Origin: Candidula unifasciata
Taxonomy: Eukaryota; Mollusca; Gastropoda; Stylommatophora; Geomitridae
Direction of reading: 5' to 3'
NCBI GenBank assembly: GCA_905116865.2
Contig: CAJHNH020002435.1
Coordinates: 1-64,000, forward strand
DNA: 64,000 nucleotides
The notes under the pieces were generated by a model. That model was not told the DNA's origin and did not search any database. It saw only the letters and a program-made list of their open reading frames with translations. This document shows, in pieces, positions 10,976 through 22,829 of this stretch (the first letter of the stretch is position 1; the number at the start of each line of letters is the position of its first letter). The position numbers were made by a program, and so were the translations under genes.

Positions 10976-11365
10976 CACTAGATTTCTTTATTTCTTTATG
11001 GTGTCGTCCCTAGACCCAGTTAGAAAAATCTGTGGCGATAGCAGGCGACCTTGCTCGTATGTTCAATCACTGCCGCGCGGATCTGACGCCGTTTGCTATT
11101 TATAAATTCTAGGGGGGATTATGTGTAACTGAAGGATCTAGGTTAACCGAAAGGGACAGATCGATTGTATTGATTTGGGATGCATATTAAATCCAGCGTT
11201 TGACATATCGCTGTAGAAATGTGCCTAAGCGAAATCAAGGTAGCTATGCTCTCTGGTGTGGGTAGTGCTTGGTTTACAGCAATTGATCTTGTAGATTGAT
11301 ATGAGGGTCGCAGTTCTCTTTCTTATCAACCTTTCTTCCAAATAATTTTGTATAGAGTGGTTTTC

Positions 11366-11510
11366 TAATTGTAGGTATATGTCAGGAGACCCGGGTTCGA
11401 ATCCCCTGCAAGGCTAGGGATTTTTTTCTGTCGGGTGCAAAACAAAATCCTCACCTGCACAGCTGTGACGACAGCACTAGCCTTGCGGTCGTAAATCCTC
11501 AGGCTCAAAG
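11366..11510 (+). mobile_element. tRNA-derived SINE, family C
   Basis: It has the B-box-like GGGTTCGAATCCCC, then GGGATTTTTTTCTGTCGGGT and a 3' part with GACAGCACTAGCC. The same order occurs at 61235-61400. In both places a tetranucleotide microsatellite starts just after the 3' end: (ATAC)n here and (GATA)n there. Confidence 0.75.
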
Positions 11511-11523
11511 CCCCCCCCCCCCC

Positions 11524-12674
11524 TATACATACATACATACATACATACATACATACATACATACATACATACATACATACATACATACATACATACATAC
11601 ATACATACATACATACATACATACATACATACATACATACACACACATACATGCATACATACATACATACATACATACATACATACATACATACATACAT
11701 ACATACATACATACATACATACATACATACATACATACATACATACATACATACATACATACATACATACATACATACATACATACATACATACATACAT
11801 ACATACATACATACATACATACATACATACATACATACATACATACATACATACATACATACATACATACATACATACATACATACATACATACATACAT
11901 ACATACATACATACATACACACATACATACATACATACATACATACATACATACATACATACATACATACATACATACATACACATACACACATACATAC
12001 ATACACACACACATACATACATACATACATACATACATACATACATACATACATACATACATACATACATACATACATACATACATACATACATACATAC
12101 ATACATACATACATACATACATACATACATACATACATACATACATACATACATACATACATACATACATACATACATACATACATACATACATACATAC
12201 ATACATACATACATACATACATACATACATACATACATACATACATACATACATACATACATACATACATACATACATACATACATACATACATACATAC
12301 ATACATACATACATACATACATACATACATACATACATACATACATACATACATACATACATACATACATACATACATACATACATACATACATACATAC
12401 ATACATAACATACATACATACATACATACATACATACATACATACATACATACATACATACATACATACATACATACATACATACATACATACATACATA
12501 CATACATACATACATACATACATACATACATACATACATACATACATACATACATACATACATACATACATACATACATACATACATACATACATACATA
12601 CATACATACATACATACATACATACATACATACATACATACATACATACATACATACATACATACATACATACA
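11524..12674. repeat. (ATAC)n array, about 1.15 kb
   Basis: About 285 tetranucleotide units with a few CACA and AACAT interruptions near 11640, 11915, 11980-12010 and 12405. Because 4 is not a multiple of 3, the minus strand reads MYVC repeats in every frame. These are not genes. Confidence 0.98.
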
Positions 12675-12849
12675 CACATACACACAAATAGACTATCACC
12701 AACAGACAAGAGAAGGATAATGAAAACAGGAATGTATAAGTCAAGGTCGGGTTAGTCATTAAGCACATGTTGAGAAAACCTAAGAACAATATAACTATAA
12801 TGCCTTTTCATTGGAACCCACAGGGTGCAAAAAAATGAAGAAGGAAAAA

Positions 12850-12995
12850 AAAAAGGGGGTGAAGAGAATGACGTTACAAAAGATGGGGGAGGACATGAGT
12901 AGAGCTGCATGCAACAGAGAAAGGTAGAACGACTTGGTGTAAATTGCTTGAGGCCTATGCTTCATTGGGGGCTAGAAAGACAGAAGAAGAAGATT
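12850..12995 (+). pseudogene. LINE C-terminus, degraded, AGAAGAAG tail
   Basis: A frame reads MSRAACNREKVERLGVNCLR and then PMLHWG, like the last residues of several LINE ORF2 proteins, and is followed by a short purine tail. Confidence 0.4.
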
Positions 12996-12999
12996 AAGA

Positions 13000-13380
13000 C
13001 GCTAAGCAAGGGCTTAGGGAATCAGAAAGGGAGGGGGCACCACAGACATTTTCAACACACTTCCGAGTTGAGCGTTTAATTCATCGGTTGACGCCTATTT
13101 CAGAATCCAGTCAGAACAACAAGACAACGAGGCAGAGGCTGAGGGCCTTATCTTATCGAGCATAAAAGCAGATGTGTTATTTAAGATAAGTTTGAGAATC
13201 TGATCAAGGACTTTGCAATGTTAAAAATAGGAGAGAAGTTTGCAAATATAGATAAAGTGGAACTATTCAAAAATATACATTATTTTCCATCTTACTGTTA
13301 GTTTGGTTTAATTTCGATAAATAAAATGTTAAGTCATGTGTTATTATTGTTTATGTTTTGAATTTTACAAACACACTTAC
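13000..13380. other. Unassigned intergenic sequence
   Basis: AT-rich sequence with no gene or repeat I can name. Confidence 0.45.
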
Positions 13381-13385
13381 ATTCA

Positions 13386-13398
13386 TTCACACACACAC

Positions 13399-13448
<50 letters not shown>
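13386..13448. repeat. (CA)n/(AT)n microsatellite
   Basis: Imperfect CA units ending in four AT units. Confidence 0.95.
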
Positions 13449-13717
13449 GTAAGGAAGCATCAGTCCCATTTTAAAAATTGATCCCGATGGGGATTATATC
13501 AGGGTCACAAAAGCATAGGGAACCCATGTTGTAGTGTATGCTTATATGACCGTAGGTTTAACTGACACGCCCAACTGCTCGTGGATGCCCCATATTCAGT
13601 TCAGCCTTCTTGACTGAAGCATGCCTGGTGCTTATTATTACACAACAATATCAAGCAGTGATGTGTATCTGAGTTACATGGTTCTTATCTGGAAAATGCT
13701 ACTTCCCGTCCTTTTCA

Positions 13718-13925
13718 GGATGAAATTTTTCGTTATTTGAAGAACTTGGCTTTTGTCAGGGGCCGCAATATAGCCTGGCCAATAATATGGCATATAGGCT
13801 GAACGCGGTTTCTGGGATCTCTCCACGGTGATCCTCACCCTAATGGTAGTACATTGTGTCATCGGGTGTTTGTCGCTTGTGTGATGTCCTGGTGGGGTGG
13901 AAAGTCAGTCTGGTTCTTGTTTATT
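13718..13925 (+). mobile_element. Interspersed repeat, family E, copy 1
   Basis: It shares an ordered set of blocks with copies at 14069 (+), 33355 (+) and 40160 (-): TTCGTTATTT, TGAACGCGGTTTCTG, GTGATCCTCACCC, TACATTGTGTCATCGGGTGT and GGAAAGTCAGTC. Confidence 0.75.
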
Positions 13926-14068
13926 TATTGTTTACATTTATTCTATCTTCTGGAACATACATGATCACGCAGAATACAATACATGATCAATACCTACACG
14001 TCATTGTCCTATTGTATCTGAAGATTTCACTTATAACATTCACAATAATACTATCGTCATCTCCTTGT

Positions 14069-14235
14069 GAGATGCAATTTTCGTTATTTTGAAGCCACAC
14101 CCTATATGGCCTAATGACTGAACGTGGCTTCTGTGACCTCTCCACGAGTGATCCTCATCCACATGGTGGTACATTGTGTCATCGGGTGTTTATCGCTTGT
14201 GTTATGACCTGGTATGGTAGAAAGTCAGTCAGTCA
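14069..14235 (+). mobile_element. Interspersed repeat, family E, copy 2
   Basis: Same blocks as the copy 350 bases upstream and in the same direction, so the pair may be a local duplication. It ends in AGTCAGTCAGTC, then TCACACC. Confidence 0.75.
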
Positions 14236-14329
14236 CACCTATAACATGCACAAATCAAAACTGAAAAAAAAAAAAAAAAAATCAGCACATTCAATTCTGC
14301 GCCTCCTGTATGCGATTGCCTAACCACTA

Positions 14330-15470
14330 TATATATTACTTTTACACATAAGGCTTAATATAACGAAAGAAGCCCACTCCGCCGCTAAAATGAATTACAC
14401 ATCTATGAAAATCGTCAGTGTTTCTTTTCTAATACAACTAACTTTCTTCAAGCATAGCTATATGGCGTGCGTGACGTTCGATCCCTCTGTCTAGCTTTCC
14501 GTCCTTCTATAGTTCTTAAGTTTCCCTTATAGTTACTCCAACGCCATATGCTTCTCTAGACTTATTTAATTACATCTTCTTCTCTGTCTAATGTCAATCG
14601 TCAGTTTACTAAGCCATGAACTGGCCTCCTACAGTTTCAACACTCAGCTACATGGATGTCCTGCCAACTGTGTGTGTTGTAAACTGCAACTCTTTTTAAT
14701 ACATTCTCTCGCTACTATGTACTGTATCCAACAACTCAGGCGCCCATGGGGAAGTCTTTTTACATGAATCCAAGCAACCGTATTTTTTTTTTCAGTGGTA
14801 TTTCAGGAGCCAATTGAGATTCCATAATTGGTTTCCGTCTGGAAAATCTGATACATAATTGTACTGTTTAAAAAAAAAAACCAATAACGGTAAGTAACAA
14901 TCAAGTTTATATGAGTTTCTCATAACAGTCGATGTTTCGCGTCTGCTGTAAATAAATGTTATCTACTGTCTCTGTAATTACTTCATTACGTTGATGGCCG
15001 ACTACACAGTAGGAGACCGGCTGGGAATTTAATTCATGCCAGGTAGCAGCAACCATTTCTCGGTTAGCAGGTGCAACAATTACCTTGCATTATATCTGGT
15101 GAAATGTAATCAGAGGGGACAGTTGTGAAAATCTTTCAGGTGGCTTTTATTAGTAAGCGCGGTATTCGCTTGATACAAGCAGGGTTCAATTCTTACTGCG
15201 TTATAACTTCTCAATAAACGGTTCGGCTGAAGCATGTGAGATATAGTTACAACTACTGACAGTTACAGAGAAGGCAGAATAACTCTATTACATCATTACT
15301 AATAGGCCTATGTATATATCTAGTGACCATTTACATTTTATTCCTTTGAGTGGTTGTCGTAGGGGTGTCAGCACACCGGTTTGTCTAGGGGCTCACAGCG
15401 CAGTTAAGACAGCTGTGGGAGTGAGGGGGAAGAGCACAAAATCTTTAAGAATCTGGGTGAGGGTTGGCAC
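14330..15470. other. Mostly unassigned sequence with one tRNA-like head
   Basis: At about 15150-15210 a GCGCGGTATTCGCTTGATAC and GGGTTCAATTC pair looks like a SINE head. The rest is AT-rich with nothing I can name. Confidence 0.4.
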
Positions 15471-15475
15471 CAAAT

Positions 15476-15548
15476 TATGTTATGTGCTAAGGGCATAAAA
15501 TGTTATGTGCTAAGGGCATCAAATGTTATGTGCTAAGGGCATCAAATG
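15476..15548. repeat. Three 23 bp tandem units
   Basis: The unit is ATGTTATGTGCTAAGGGCAT plus three bases, repeated three times almost without change. Confidence 0.9.
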
Positions 15549-15664
15549 GTCTTAACGCGGTCCTGGTGTAAGCTTATATATTAATAAAGTAACAGACAAT
15601 GTACTGATCGGCACTCATTGAAAGAAGTAGAAAGATAGAAGAACACACTAGGCAACATAAAAAT

Positions 15665-15745
15665 CGAAAGCTATAGCTACATTTCCGGGAATAGAACCTG
15701 TCACCTCCAAACTTCGTATGCGCCTCGCTATAGAAACAAGTGTAC
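15665..15745 (-). mobile_element. tRNA-like SINE head, degraded
   Basis: The minus strand has ATAGCGAGGCGCATACGAAG and a B-box-like GGTTCTATTCCCG. No tRNA cloverleaf can be drawn. Confidence 0.4.
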
Positions 15746-16102
15746 TAAGAACATGCTCAACCAGGCACAGCTTAGAAAATAGACCAGCAAAAGCAGCCCA
15801 GATAAAGAGCAACATAACATAAATATATATATTCTTTTAAAGGAATAAATAAGTACAAACAGCCTTGGAGTCACTGATAAATAACTAGTCCAGTTGGATT
15901 CTGTCTCTTTTCCCTTGAGCCCTGTTATCATGCAAGCTCACTTGCAGACTCTAATCTTGTGTTCTACGTCATATCTACTCGTATTTCTTTCCGTTGTTTT
16001 TGGCTAATATGAACATTGTCTCCAAGATTGTTGATTTCCCCGATTGTAGGAACGGTAATAACACACATCGTGGTCGCGGGAATAGTTGACATTCACATTT
16101 GT

Positions 16103-16235
16103 TGGGGGGGGGGGGGGAGGGGGGGCTGGGTGGTCCCAGTGCATGGTGTATGCCTTGAGTGCTGGAGGTGTCGGGTTCAAGCCCCGTGAAAGCTGGGATT
16201 TTCTCACATTGACTTCTAGTAATTTTCCCTGGTCT
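16103..16235 (+). mobile_element. tRNA-derived SINE head after a poly(G) run
   Basis: A run of G is followed by TGGTCCCAGTGCATGGTGTA, then TCGGGTTCAAGCCCCG (B box) and GGGATTTTCTCACATTGAC, the layout of a SINE related to family C. Confidence 0.5.
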
Positions 16236-16239
16236 ATGG

Positions 16240-16960
16240 GTAGTAAGATCGGACACCCGTGTTATTGTTGCGCACGTCCAGAACCTGAGTGTTACGTGTG
16301 CATCCGTTGACAGATCTGACTAATTTGTGTGCAGACTGTTGGTTCCTTGCCTTTCGGCAAATGCACTCCGACCTCGAAGGAAGCTCCCAATTTGTCGACT
16401 CTTACGACCTGCTTTTGAAAAGGTAGTGGACCTATTCTTGTTTACCCTATAATAGGGCCCCGGAACCCACACGGGTAGTTGCGCACGTCAAATCCATTGG
16501 CAGTTGAAAATCGAAAAGATAGCCTAACGACGCTGCCCGGGCAATGCCCAGGAGTTGAAAATCTACCAAAAGTATTTTCAGGATCCTCTCCAGTGCTACG
16601 GAGTTCGTGTAATTTAGTGAGATTCTTTGGACTCAGGCTTGAGTTAGAAGTATAACGTAGTTTTTATGGGTTACAACCCTTCTGCCATAATGTTGATCCG
16701 TTGTTAAACCTAAACCTAAATTGAAAGGAACGGAAACAAGACACTTAGTGATCGCGGATATAGGCTAGGGCTCGTGTAGCCAGCTGTTGCCAGGCCTACA
16801 AGGATATGGTTGTGAACACATGGTTTTGACTTCAAAGGATAAGTGTAAAGGCGGCATCTATACTGCATGAGAGGTAGGTTCATTCTCTGCAGTAGAGACA
16901 CATAGAAATTATCACTATGTATAACTCTTGAAATATTTTAAATAACACGAGGCATACGTT
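16240..16960. other. Unassigned intergenic sequence
   Basis: TTGCGCACGTC occurs twice (about 16268 and 16478), hinting at a small duplicated segment. Nothing else could be named. Confidence 0.35.
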
Positions 16961-16964
16961 CACG

Positions 16965-17340
16965 AAAAGGGTCTTTCCTTGAAAATATATCAAAGAAAAG
17001 AATACCATCACAGTGTGATATTAGAATAGAAGGCAAAAAGTTAATCCAAATCAATAAATTAAAATACCTGGGTACAATTATAATATCAGATCAGAGCTGT
17101 GTGTCCGAGATTAAGAGAAGAATAGGTAGGGCTAAGGTTGCATTTCACAGAATGAAGAACATCTTCTGCAACAAGTCCCTCTTTTTTGGATGTCTAAAAG
17201 AAAGTACAAAAATGTTATGTAGAACCTAAATTGCTTTATGGTAGTGAATCATAAAATGTAAATGCACAAATTAGTTAGAACTTGAAGGCGACCGAGATGT
17301 GGTTCCTCAGACGAATGTTGAGAAGTAATTAATTAAGATT
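16965..17340 (+). pseudogene. LINE fragment, post-reverse-transcriptase region
   Basis: The frame reads CDIRIEGKKLIQINKLKYLG, then TIIISD, IKRRIGRAKVAFHRMKN and IFCNKSLF, the usual KYLGxxI plus IKRRIGRAK block of LINE ORF2. It then decays through stops, with MWFLRRM-like text near 17300. An A-rich stretch (17345-17380) follows. Confidence 0.8.
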
Positions 17341-17454
17341 GCTTTGGAAAAAAAAATAAAAAAAAATAAAAAAAATTCGAACCAATCTATTCAGCTAGAA
17401 GGAAAAGACAAGCACTGTTTTTGTAGTGATGTGATTGGGGCGGGGGAGGGTGGG

Positions 17455-17585
17455 GGGGGGGGGGGGCATTAAAAACATATTGAAGATCAACAGTGGAAGA
17501 GGGAGAGGCAGACCGAGAGAGAAATGATGACGGATGGATTGCGACGTTTATGGGAGTTTTCAGCCAGTAAACGCTAAGAAGATGA
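17455..17585 (+). pseudogene. LINE C-terminus leading into (GAA)n
   Basis: INSGRGRGRPREK, the common arginine-rich end of LINE ORF2, is followed by a stop and about 60 bases of tail. The long GAA array then starts. It may be the 3' part of the element at 16965, split by A-rich and G-rich tracts. Confidence 0.65.
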
Positions 17586-18132
<547 letters not shown>

Positions 18133-18347
18133 CCCATTCTCTTAAGCAAACAGAACGCTCTTTCCCATATGACCAAGCTCTGTATAAGAAGTGAGTGCAA
18201 AACATATGTTCTGATTGCTGTGACAGGGAATTGCTGTAATTATTTTGTAATTTGGCAGCGAGCACAGTTTATGGCTTCTTATAAAGAAAATAATTACACT
18301 TCCTGTCTCATTTTGCTAGACTAGTGCATGCCCATAATGCTCTGAAT

Positions 18348-18819
18348 CAGTGGCTCTCAACCTTGCTTCTCAGTTGATACATGAAAATGCAGAAGTGGTC
18401 AATGCCCTTTGGGAACAAGCAACGGAATCAGTCGAGAAACAAGATTATTATCGCCTGGAGAGAATGAGACACCTGGTGTAACCATAGGGTCTGGCCGGCC
18501 CACTACACGTAGAGGAAAGGCAAGACGGACATATAACCAGACCGTGACGAGTACCATCAGTATTGGAACTCTGCGCTGGCTGCAGAAGATGAGGAAGAAG
18601 TACGCATGGGAATGTCCCAAATGCTGTGATGTCAATTCTTGACTCAACTCAACTCAGTGTTTCTGATGCCGCGACCCTTTAATACAGTTCCCTCATATTG
18701 TGACGACCCCCTAACAATTATTTTCCTTTATAACTTCAATGAAAATGTGTTTAACGATTGTCTTAGGTGACCCCTGTGAAAGGGTCGTTTGATCGCGACC
18801 GGTAGGTTGGGAACCGCTG
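18348..18819 (+). mobile_element. hAT-type MITE, copy 1, split by a LINE
   Basis: The left end is CAGTGGCTCTCAACCT and the right end is AGGTTGGGAACCGCTG, 16 bp inverted repeats with three mismatches. The interior (18660-18803) has ATGCCGCGACCCTTTAATAC, TGTCTTAGGTGACCCCTGTG and AAAGGGTCGTTTGATCGCGA. Flanks CTCTGAAT and CTCCAAGT could be a worn 8 bp target duplication (5 of 8 match). About 285 bases of LINE lie inside, leaving roughly 187 bases of MITE, the same size as copy 2 at 31040. There is no transposase gene. Confidence 0.85.
18371..18655 (+). pseudogene. RNase H-family LINE 3' end inside the hAT MITE
   Basis: The protein text LIHENAEVVNALWEQATES, then RRGKARRTYNQTV, TSTISIGTLRWL and WECPKCCDVNS, with a stop in the middle, matches the 5255 and 53930 copies. 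The tail is ACTCAACTCAACTCA. Sequences TGCTTCT before and TGTTTCT after look like a 7 bp target duplication with one change. The LINE is therefore younger than the MITE. Confidence 0.85.
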
Positions 18820-19059
18820 CTCCAAGTGGAGGTGAAGAGAGTGCTTGTCATCCCGTCAGCCAAAGATTTTAACTTGTTTTAGGATGTGGATGTTTCAATC
18901 CTGCATGGACATACTTACAGGCAAAGACGGATGAAAACTTTGTCATGCCAAAAGCACATGCAATTGTTGCCCCCCCCCCCTTTTTCCACCCTATTTCCCC
19001 GAGCCATCCTAACAGAATTATGGACCCCTGGACAAACCAGCGGTCTGGGACCCCTGCGA

Positions 19060-19245
19060 CTAATAGTAAAGTAAAGGACTCCTTGCTAAGCCTGTAGGCG
19101 TGTTGGGTATATAGGGCTAGACCTACATTTGTATAGACCAATCAGCACTTGGTGTGTGATGTGGCCAGCATCACGCCGGCCGCCTTTACTTTCCAGGACT
19201 GCAGTTTGCCACTCAAGGCTGGGCCCACCTGGGGTCAAGCCCTAC
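19060..19245 (-). mobile_element. SINE family A, 3' part
   Basis: The minus strand has AGTAAAGGCGGCCGGCGTGA, TGCTGGCCACATCACACACC and TAGGTCTAGCCCTATATACC. The tRNA-like head is missing. Confidence 0.8.
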
Positions 19246-19384
19246 GACTAATGCTAACAAGAATGAATTGTAAAAGGTCACCTGCTTTTCACAGATTAGC
19301 ATGGGGCCCCTATGCTTGTTGGGTAAACCGGACAAGTTTTCGGGGCCCCATAGGTTATGACGCATTTGTGCTCCCAACATATAT

Positions 19385-20285
19385 GTAATTCACACAAAAA
19401 TATATATAAACAATAATACACGATTTTATCAAAAGTAAACAAAGTTTACAGTTCGATGGAAAATTACGTCTATTTCTACATGCTTCCATCTTTTTAAATT
19501 TGATATTTGAGGTTTTCTCCTACTCTTTTGTTGTTTTGAAACTTGCAGTTTTTGATCAGATTCTCAAAACTAATCTTACGTAACATATATGCTTCTAATC
19601 GTAACAGAGATAAGGTACCCAACCTGCCTAATTGCATTGTGGTTCTGATAGATGAAGTTTGAAAAAGATACACCAGCTGAAAAAGATAATCCAAGGCTAT
19701 TAAAAATGTATGTGCTGCTTCCCCCTCCCCCACCCCTCTTCCCCCCACCCCACCTAAATGATGCCCTAAGCATGTGCGTAGTGTGCTTAACCGTTAGTCC
19801 GGTCCTACTTATATTTGGTCGTAGTCTGGAACGAATGCAGGGAGATGTTACTGGCACTAAATGACAGATGCATAGCATTGATGACGTCACCCAGTGATTG
19901 CCGGTTAGTCCACGATAATATGTCCCCGGTTCACTTTAAAGTGTGAACAATTATCGGTTACTTTTTACACATCTAAACATTTCTGCTTGACGTCAGCGTC
20001 GAGTCTCTCAACGTCAATGGATAAATTTCGCAACTTGACAATAAACAAACACGAAACAAGCAAACTTCTTTCCTGAATGACCACAGAAGTAAGAAAACAA
20101 TTACACCAAATATTCAGACACGACGCATACGTATATAATTCATCAACGATAATAATAGAATACGCAGAAATATCCATCCAGCATTGGAGCCTGCCTGTTA
20201 AAAGTCACGTCGATTCTGCTCTTAAAATTAAAGTGACGAGGATGGAGTGATTTCAAGAGCCTTGTAAGTAAATTCACTTAACGGA
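19385..20285. other. Unassigned intergenic sequence
   Basis: Contains C-rich tracts at 19720-19755 but no gene or named repeat. Confidence 0.4.
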
Positions 20286-20290
20286 CTTTG

Positions 20291-20325
20291 GGGGGGGGGG
20301 GGGGGGGGGGGGGGTTGTCTTTAGC
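20291..20325. repeat. Poly(G) run of about 35
   Basis: An uninterrupted run of G. The length may be unreliable in the assembly. Confidence 0.9.
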
Positions 20326-20329
20326 GTAA

Positions 20330-21060
20330 GCACTTAGAGAATGAATAAGTTCAATCATTGTTCAGAGAGGCAGTTTAAAGAAGTTTTAATAAACACGGTG
20401 CCAGGGAAATATCATGCACAAATTAAGTAGATAAATAATTAAATAAATAAATAAACATAGCATGACTGCATCAAGAGCAACCTTTTAGTCCTGCTTGTAC
20501 AGTGCATTGGAAAGAGCAACTTTTGAATAGCACATTGAAACTGATGTCAATTAAAAGGAATTTACTCCTGTACAAGCCAGTGCTTTAATTCTCGTCTTAG
20601 GATGGTTACATATTAGGATATGAATTTTTAAAACTGAGACAGGTCAAACATAAAATCTTGTTTTAGCACTCAATAATTCTCTTGGCGGCTCTGTTTGCTC
20701 CCATAGTTCTCTTCTGCTATTTATTTTGCTCGGTGTACCAAGGAGGAACATTAACAATACAATTGATCCATTACACCAGTAGCCAAGATCTGTCAACATG
20801 TACAGAAAAGTCTGTGCGACCTGGCGCAGCATTTAATGATAACGAGTGCCTTCAAGAATGTATTGGTCGAACTCTTTATCTGTCGCGACTGCACTCAGCA
20901 GAGATAAAAGCAGAAATCAATAGCGCCAAAGTACTTTTCATAATTATTGTTAAAGTTTAGGTTTCAGAACAGTGAAGTCCTCCAACCCCGATTTGTTTAG
21001 GAATTTTCCTGTTCTACAATCCAAGTCAAAGACATTCAGCAAATACACACAACTTTAAAT
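20330..21060. other. Unassigned sequence with a short open frame
   Basis: A 92-codon plus-strand frame (20682-20960) starts with a hydrophobic stretch but has no recognised domain or splice support. I do not call it a gene. Confidence 0.3.
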
Positions 21061-21064
21061 CTTC

Positions 21065-21530
21065 AGTCTTGTGTGATTGCAGTGCTAACTAATGGATGCC
21101 AGAGTTGGAAAGCAACAGCTCTAGATTAAAAAAAAAAAAAAAAAGACAATTCTGAGAACAAAAGTCTTGGAAGAATACTAAATCTCCACTGGACAGGTTT
21201 CAGATCAAACAAGCAAATAAGACAACAATGATCAAGTAAAATAATTAATACAATTTTAAAAGAAAGCGCCGCAGGAACTACAACCTCCATGCACTCAGAA
21301 TGAGTAAGACCGGACTCTCCCATCAAACCCTCTAATGAACACCGGAAGGAAAAAGAAAAGGGAAAGACCAAAAGGGACCCAGCGTAGAACCATTATCATG
21401 TAAGGCTCAACCATGGGTCTAATAAATATCCATGCCCTAAAACATGTGGCAACGAACTACCAGACGTAGAGAGCTGTGACTTCTGCCTTGTGCGCCACCC
21501 TAGGATCAAGAGGAAAGATTAATTAACAAA
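21065..21530 (+). pseudogene. LINE C-terminal fragment
   Basis: Short frames give TNGCQSWKATALD, then LGRILNLHWTGFRSNKQIRQ, the CLRRILxIxWxDxxxNxxIR motif of LINE ORF2. It ends in a GCGCCACCCTAGGATCAAGA stretch. A second copy with the same end lies at 42555-42872 (+). Confidence 0.75.
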
Positions 21531-21594
21531 CCAGTATTGAGAGGCGAGGATGCCAGAAGCTCGTCTGCCCATCCAAAGTTTAAATCCGTATAGT

Positions 21595-21745
21595 GCTTGA
21601 TTTTTCCAGACATGACCTTGGCTCCCAGTTCAACCCAATCTAAAATGGATACCAGGTAAAGTCCTGGAAGATAAAGGCAACCGGTGTGATACTGATAAAT
21701 TCACCTACCCAGTGTCGATTGGGCGACTAAAACACAGTAGTCTAA
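21595..21745 (+). mobile_element. SINE family A, degraded
   Basis: GACCTTGGCTCCCAGTTCAA, then AATGGATACCAGGTAAAGTC and GATAAAGGCAACCGGTGTGA follow the family A body. The tRNA-like head is barely recognisable. Confidence 0.7.
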
Positions 21746-21749
21746 CATC

Positions 21750-22785
21750 ATATGCCGAATAGGCCAGTGTTGATCGTCTTTAACTTTCACAAAGATGAGT
21801 ATATATTTTGTCTCGAATGGAACAATTCTACACCTGCTTAATGGACTTTCTGCTGATATTGGTATCTAAGCTTTATATTAATTGAACAGTTACTGATATT
21901 TTGTTTTCCTCCCGTGTGAGCCCTGGGGGCCCCATTGAAGGAAAAATAAGATAGCGCGATTACTACACTTTAGTCACGAAAGCGGCGCAAATAAACAAGA
22001 CCACAAATATACCCGGAGACAGCAGTTTCGGCTAGCTAGCAGCAGGTTGAACGTGGTTGAGTTTTTTTTTTTTTTTCTCTCAAAAGGAATTGGAATTGAA
22101 TTGCAGTCTATATACAGATAAGTCCTATCTGTAAAACGGATGTGCGAGCAACACTCAGTTCTAGAACAGGACCAAGTCCATCAGTGGATGACCAACCAGA
22201 ACTTTCTGTCGGAGTTTACACCCTTGAACAGGAAGACGAAGAAGAAGGTATTGTTTCCCCTCTATTTTTGGCATTGATCTTCGTATCAAACACTTTAAAA
22301 GAAGTCACGGTTGTCCAGTATATAGCAAAACAGCATACCACAAACACCAAGAAAGAGACAGTCTTCATTTGTATGCCACATTCTTTTTCTGCCTACTATC
22401 ACGAAATGGAGCATAGGCCCTCAACCAACTCATGCCAGATCTTGCTATCTTGTGCTATCTCATGCACCCTTCCTCTCCCTCTGTCCGTGCTATCTTCATT
22501 GTTAGACTGCACCCTCTATTCCCCTTTCTCCACTTAACAAGAAGAAAAATAATTGAAACATGTTGTGACAACTTTACAGATTTGTGAAAAAAGAGGCGGC
22601 GAAAGACAATGAGAAAAGATTCACGGACAAATGTGATTCAGCATACAAGTACATACATGCTATTGGAGATCACAGTTTGAAGTCGGTCCTGATCACTACA
22701 CCAGCCAGTCTGCAAACCACTTCATGATGATGCTGCTGAGCATAAACGTATAAATACTTTTGTTTATCCAAATGTAAGAGTAGGG
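21750..22785. other. Unassigned sequence with a 131-codon frame
   Basis: The frame at 22142-22537 (+) has an acidic QEDEEE stretch directly before a GT, but no domain is recognisable and codon use looks random. I leave it uncalled. Confidence 0.3.
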
Positions 22786-22829
22786 GAAGGAGCTGCCATG
22801 GTGTAGATCTAGACATTTGCCTTAGGATC

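Noticed and set aside
11365..12789. 474- and 410-codon minus-strand frames reading MYVC repeats
   Set aside because: They are translations of (ATAC)n. All frames stay open because the motif has no stop, and no coding signal lies outside the repeat.
22142..22537. 131-codon plus-strand frame as a gene
   Set aside because: No domain, no splice acceptor before it and random-looking composition. A GT follows the acidic stretch, but that alone is weak.
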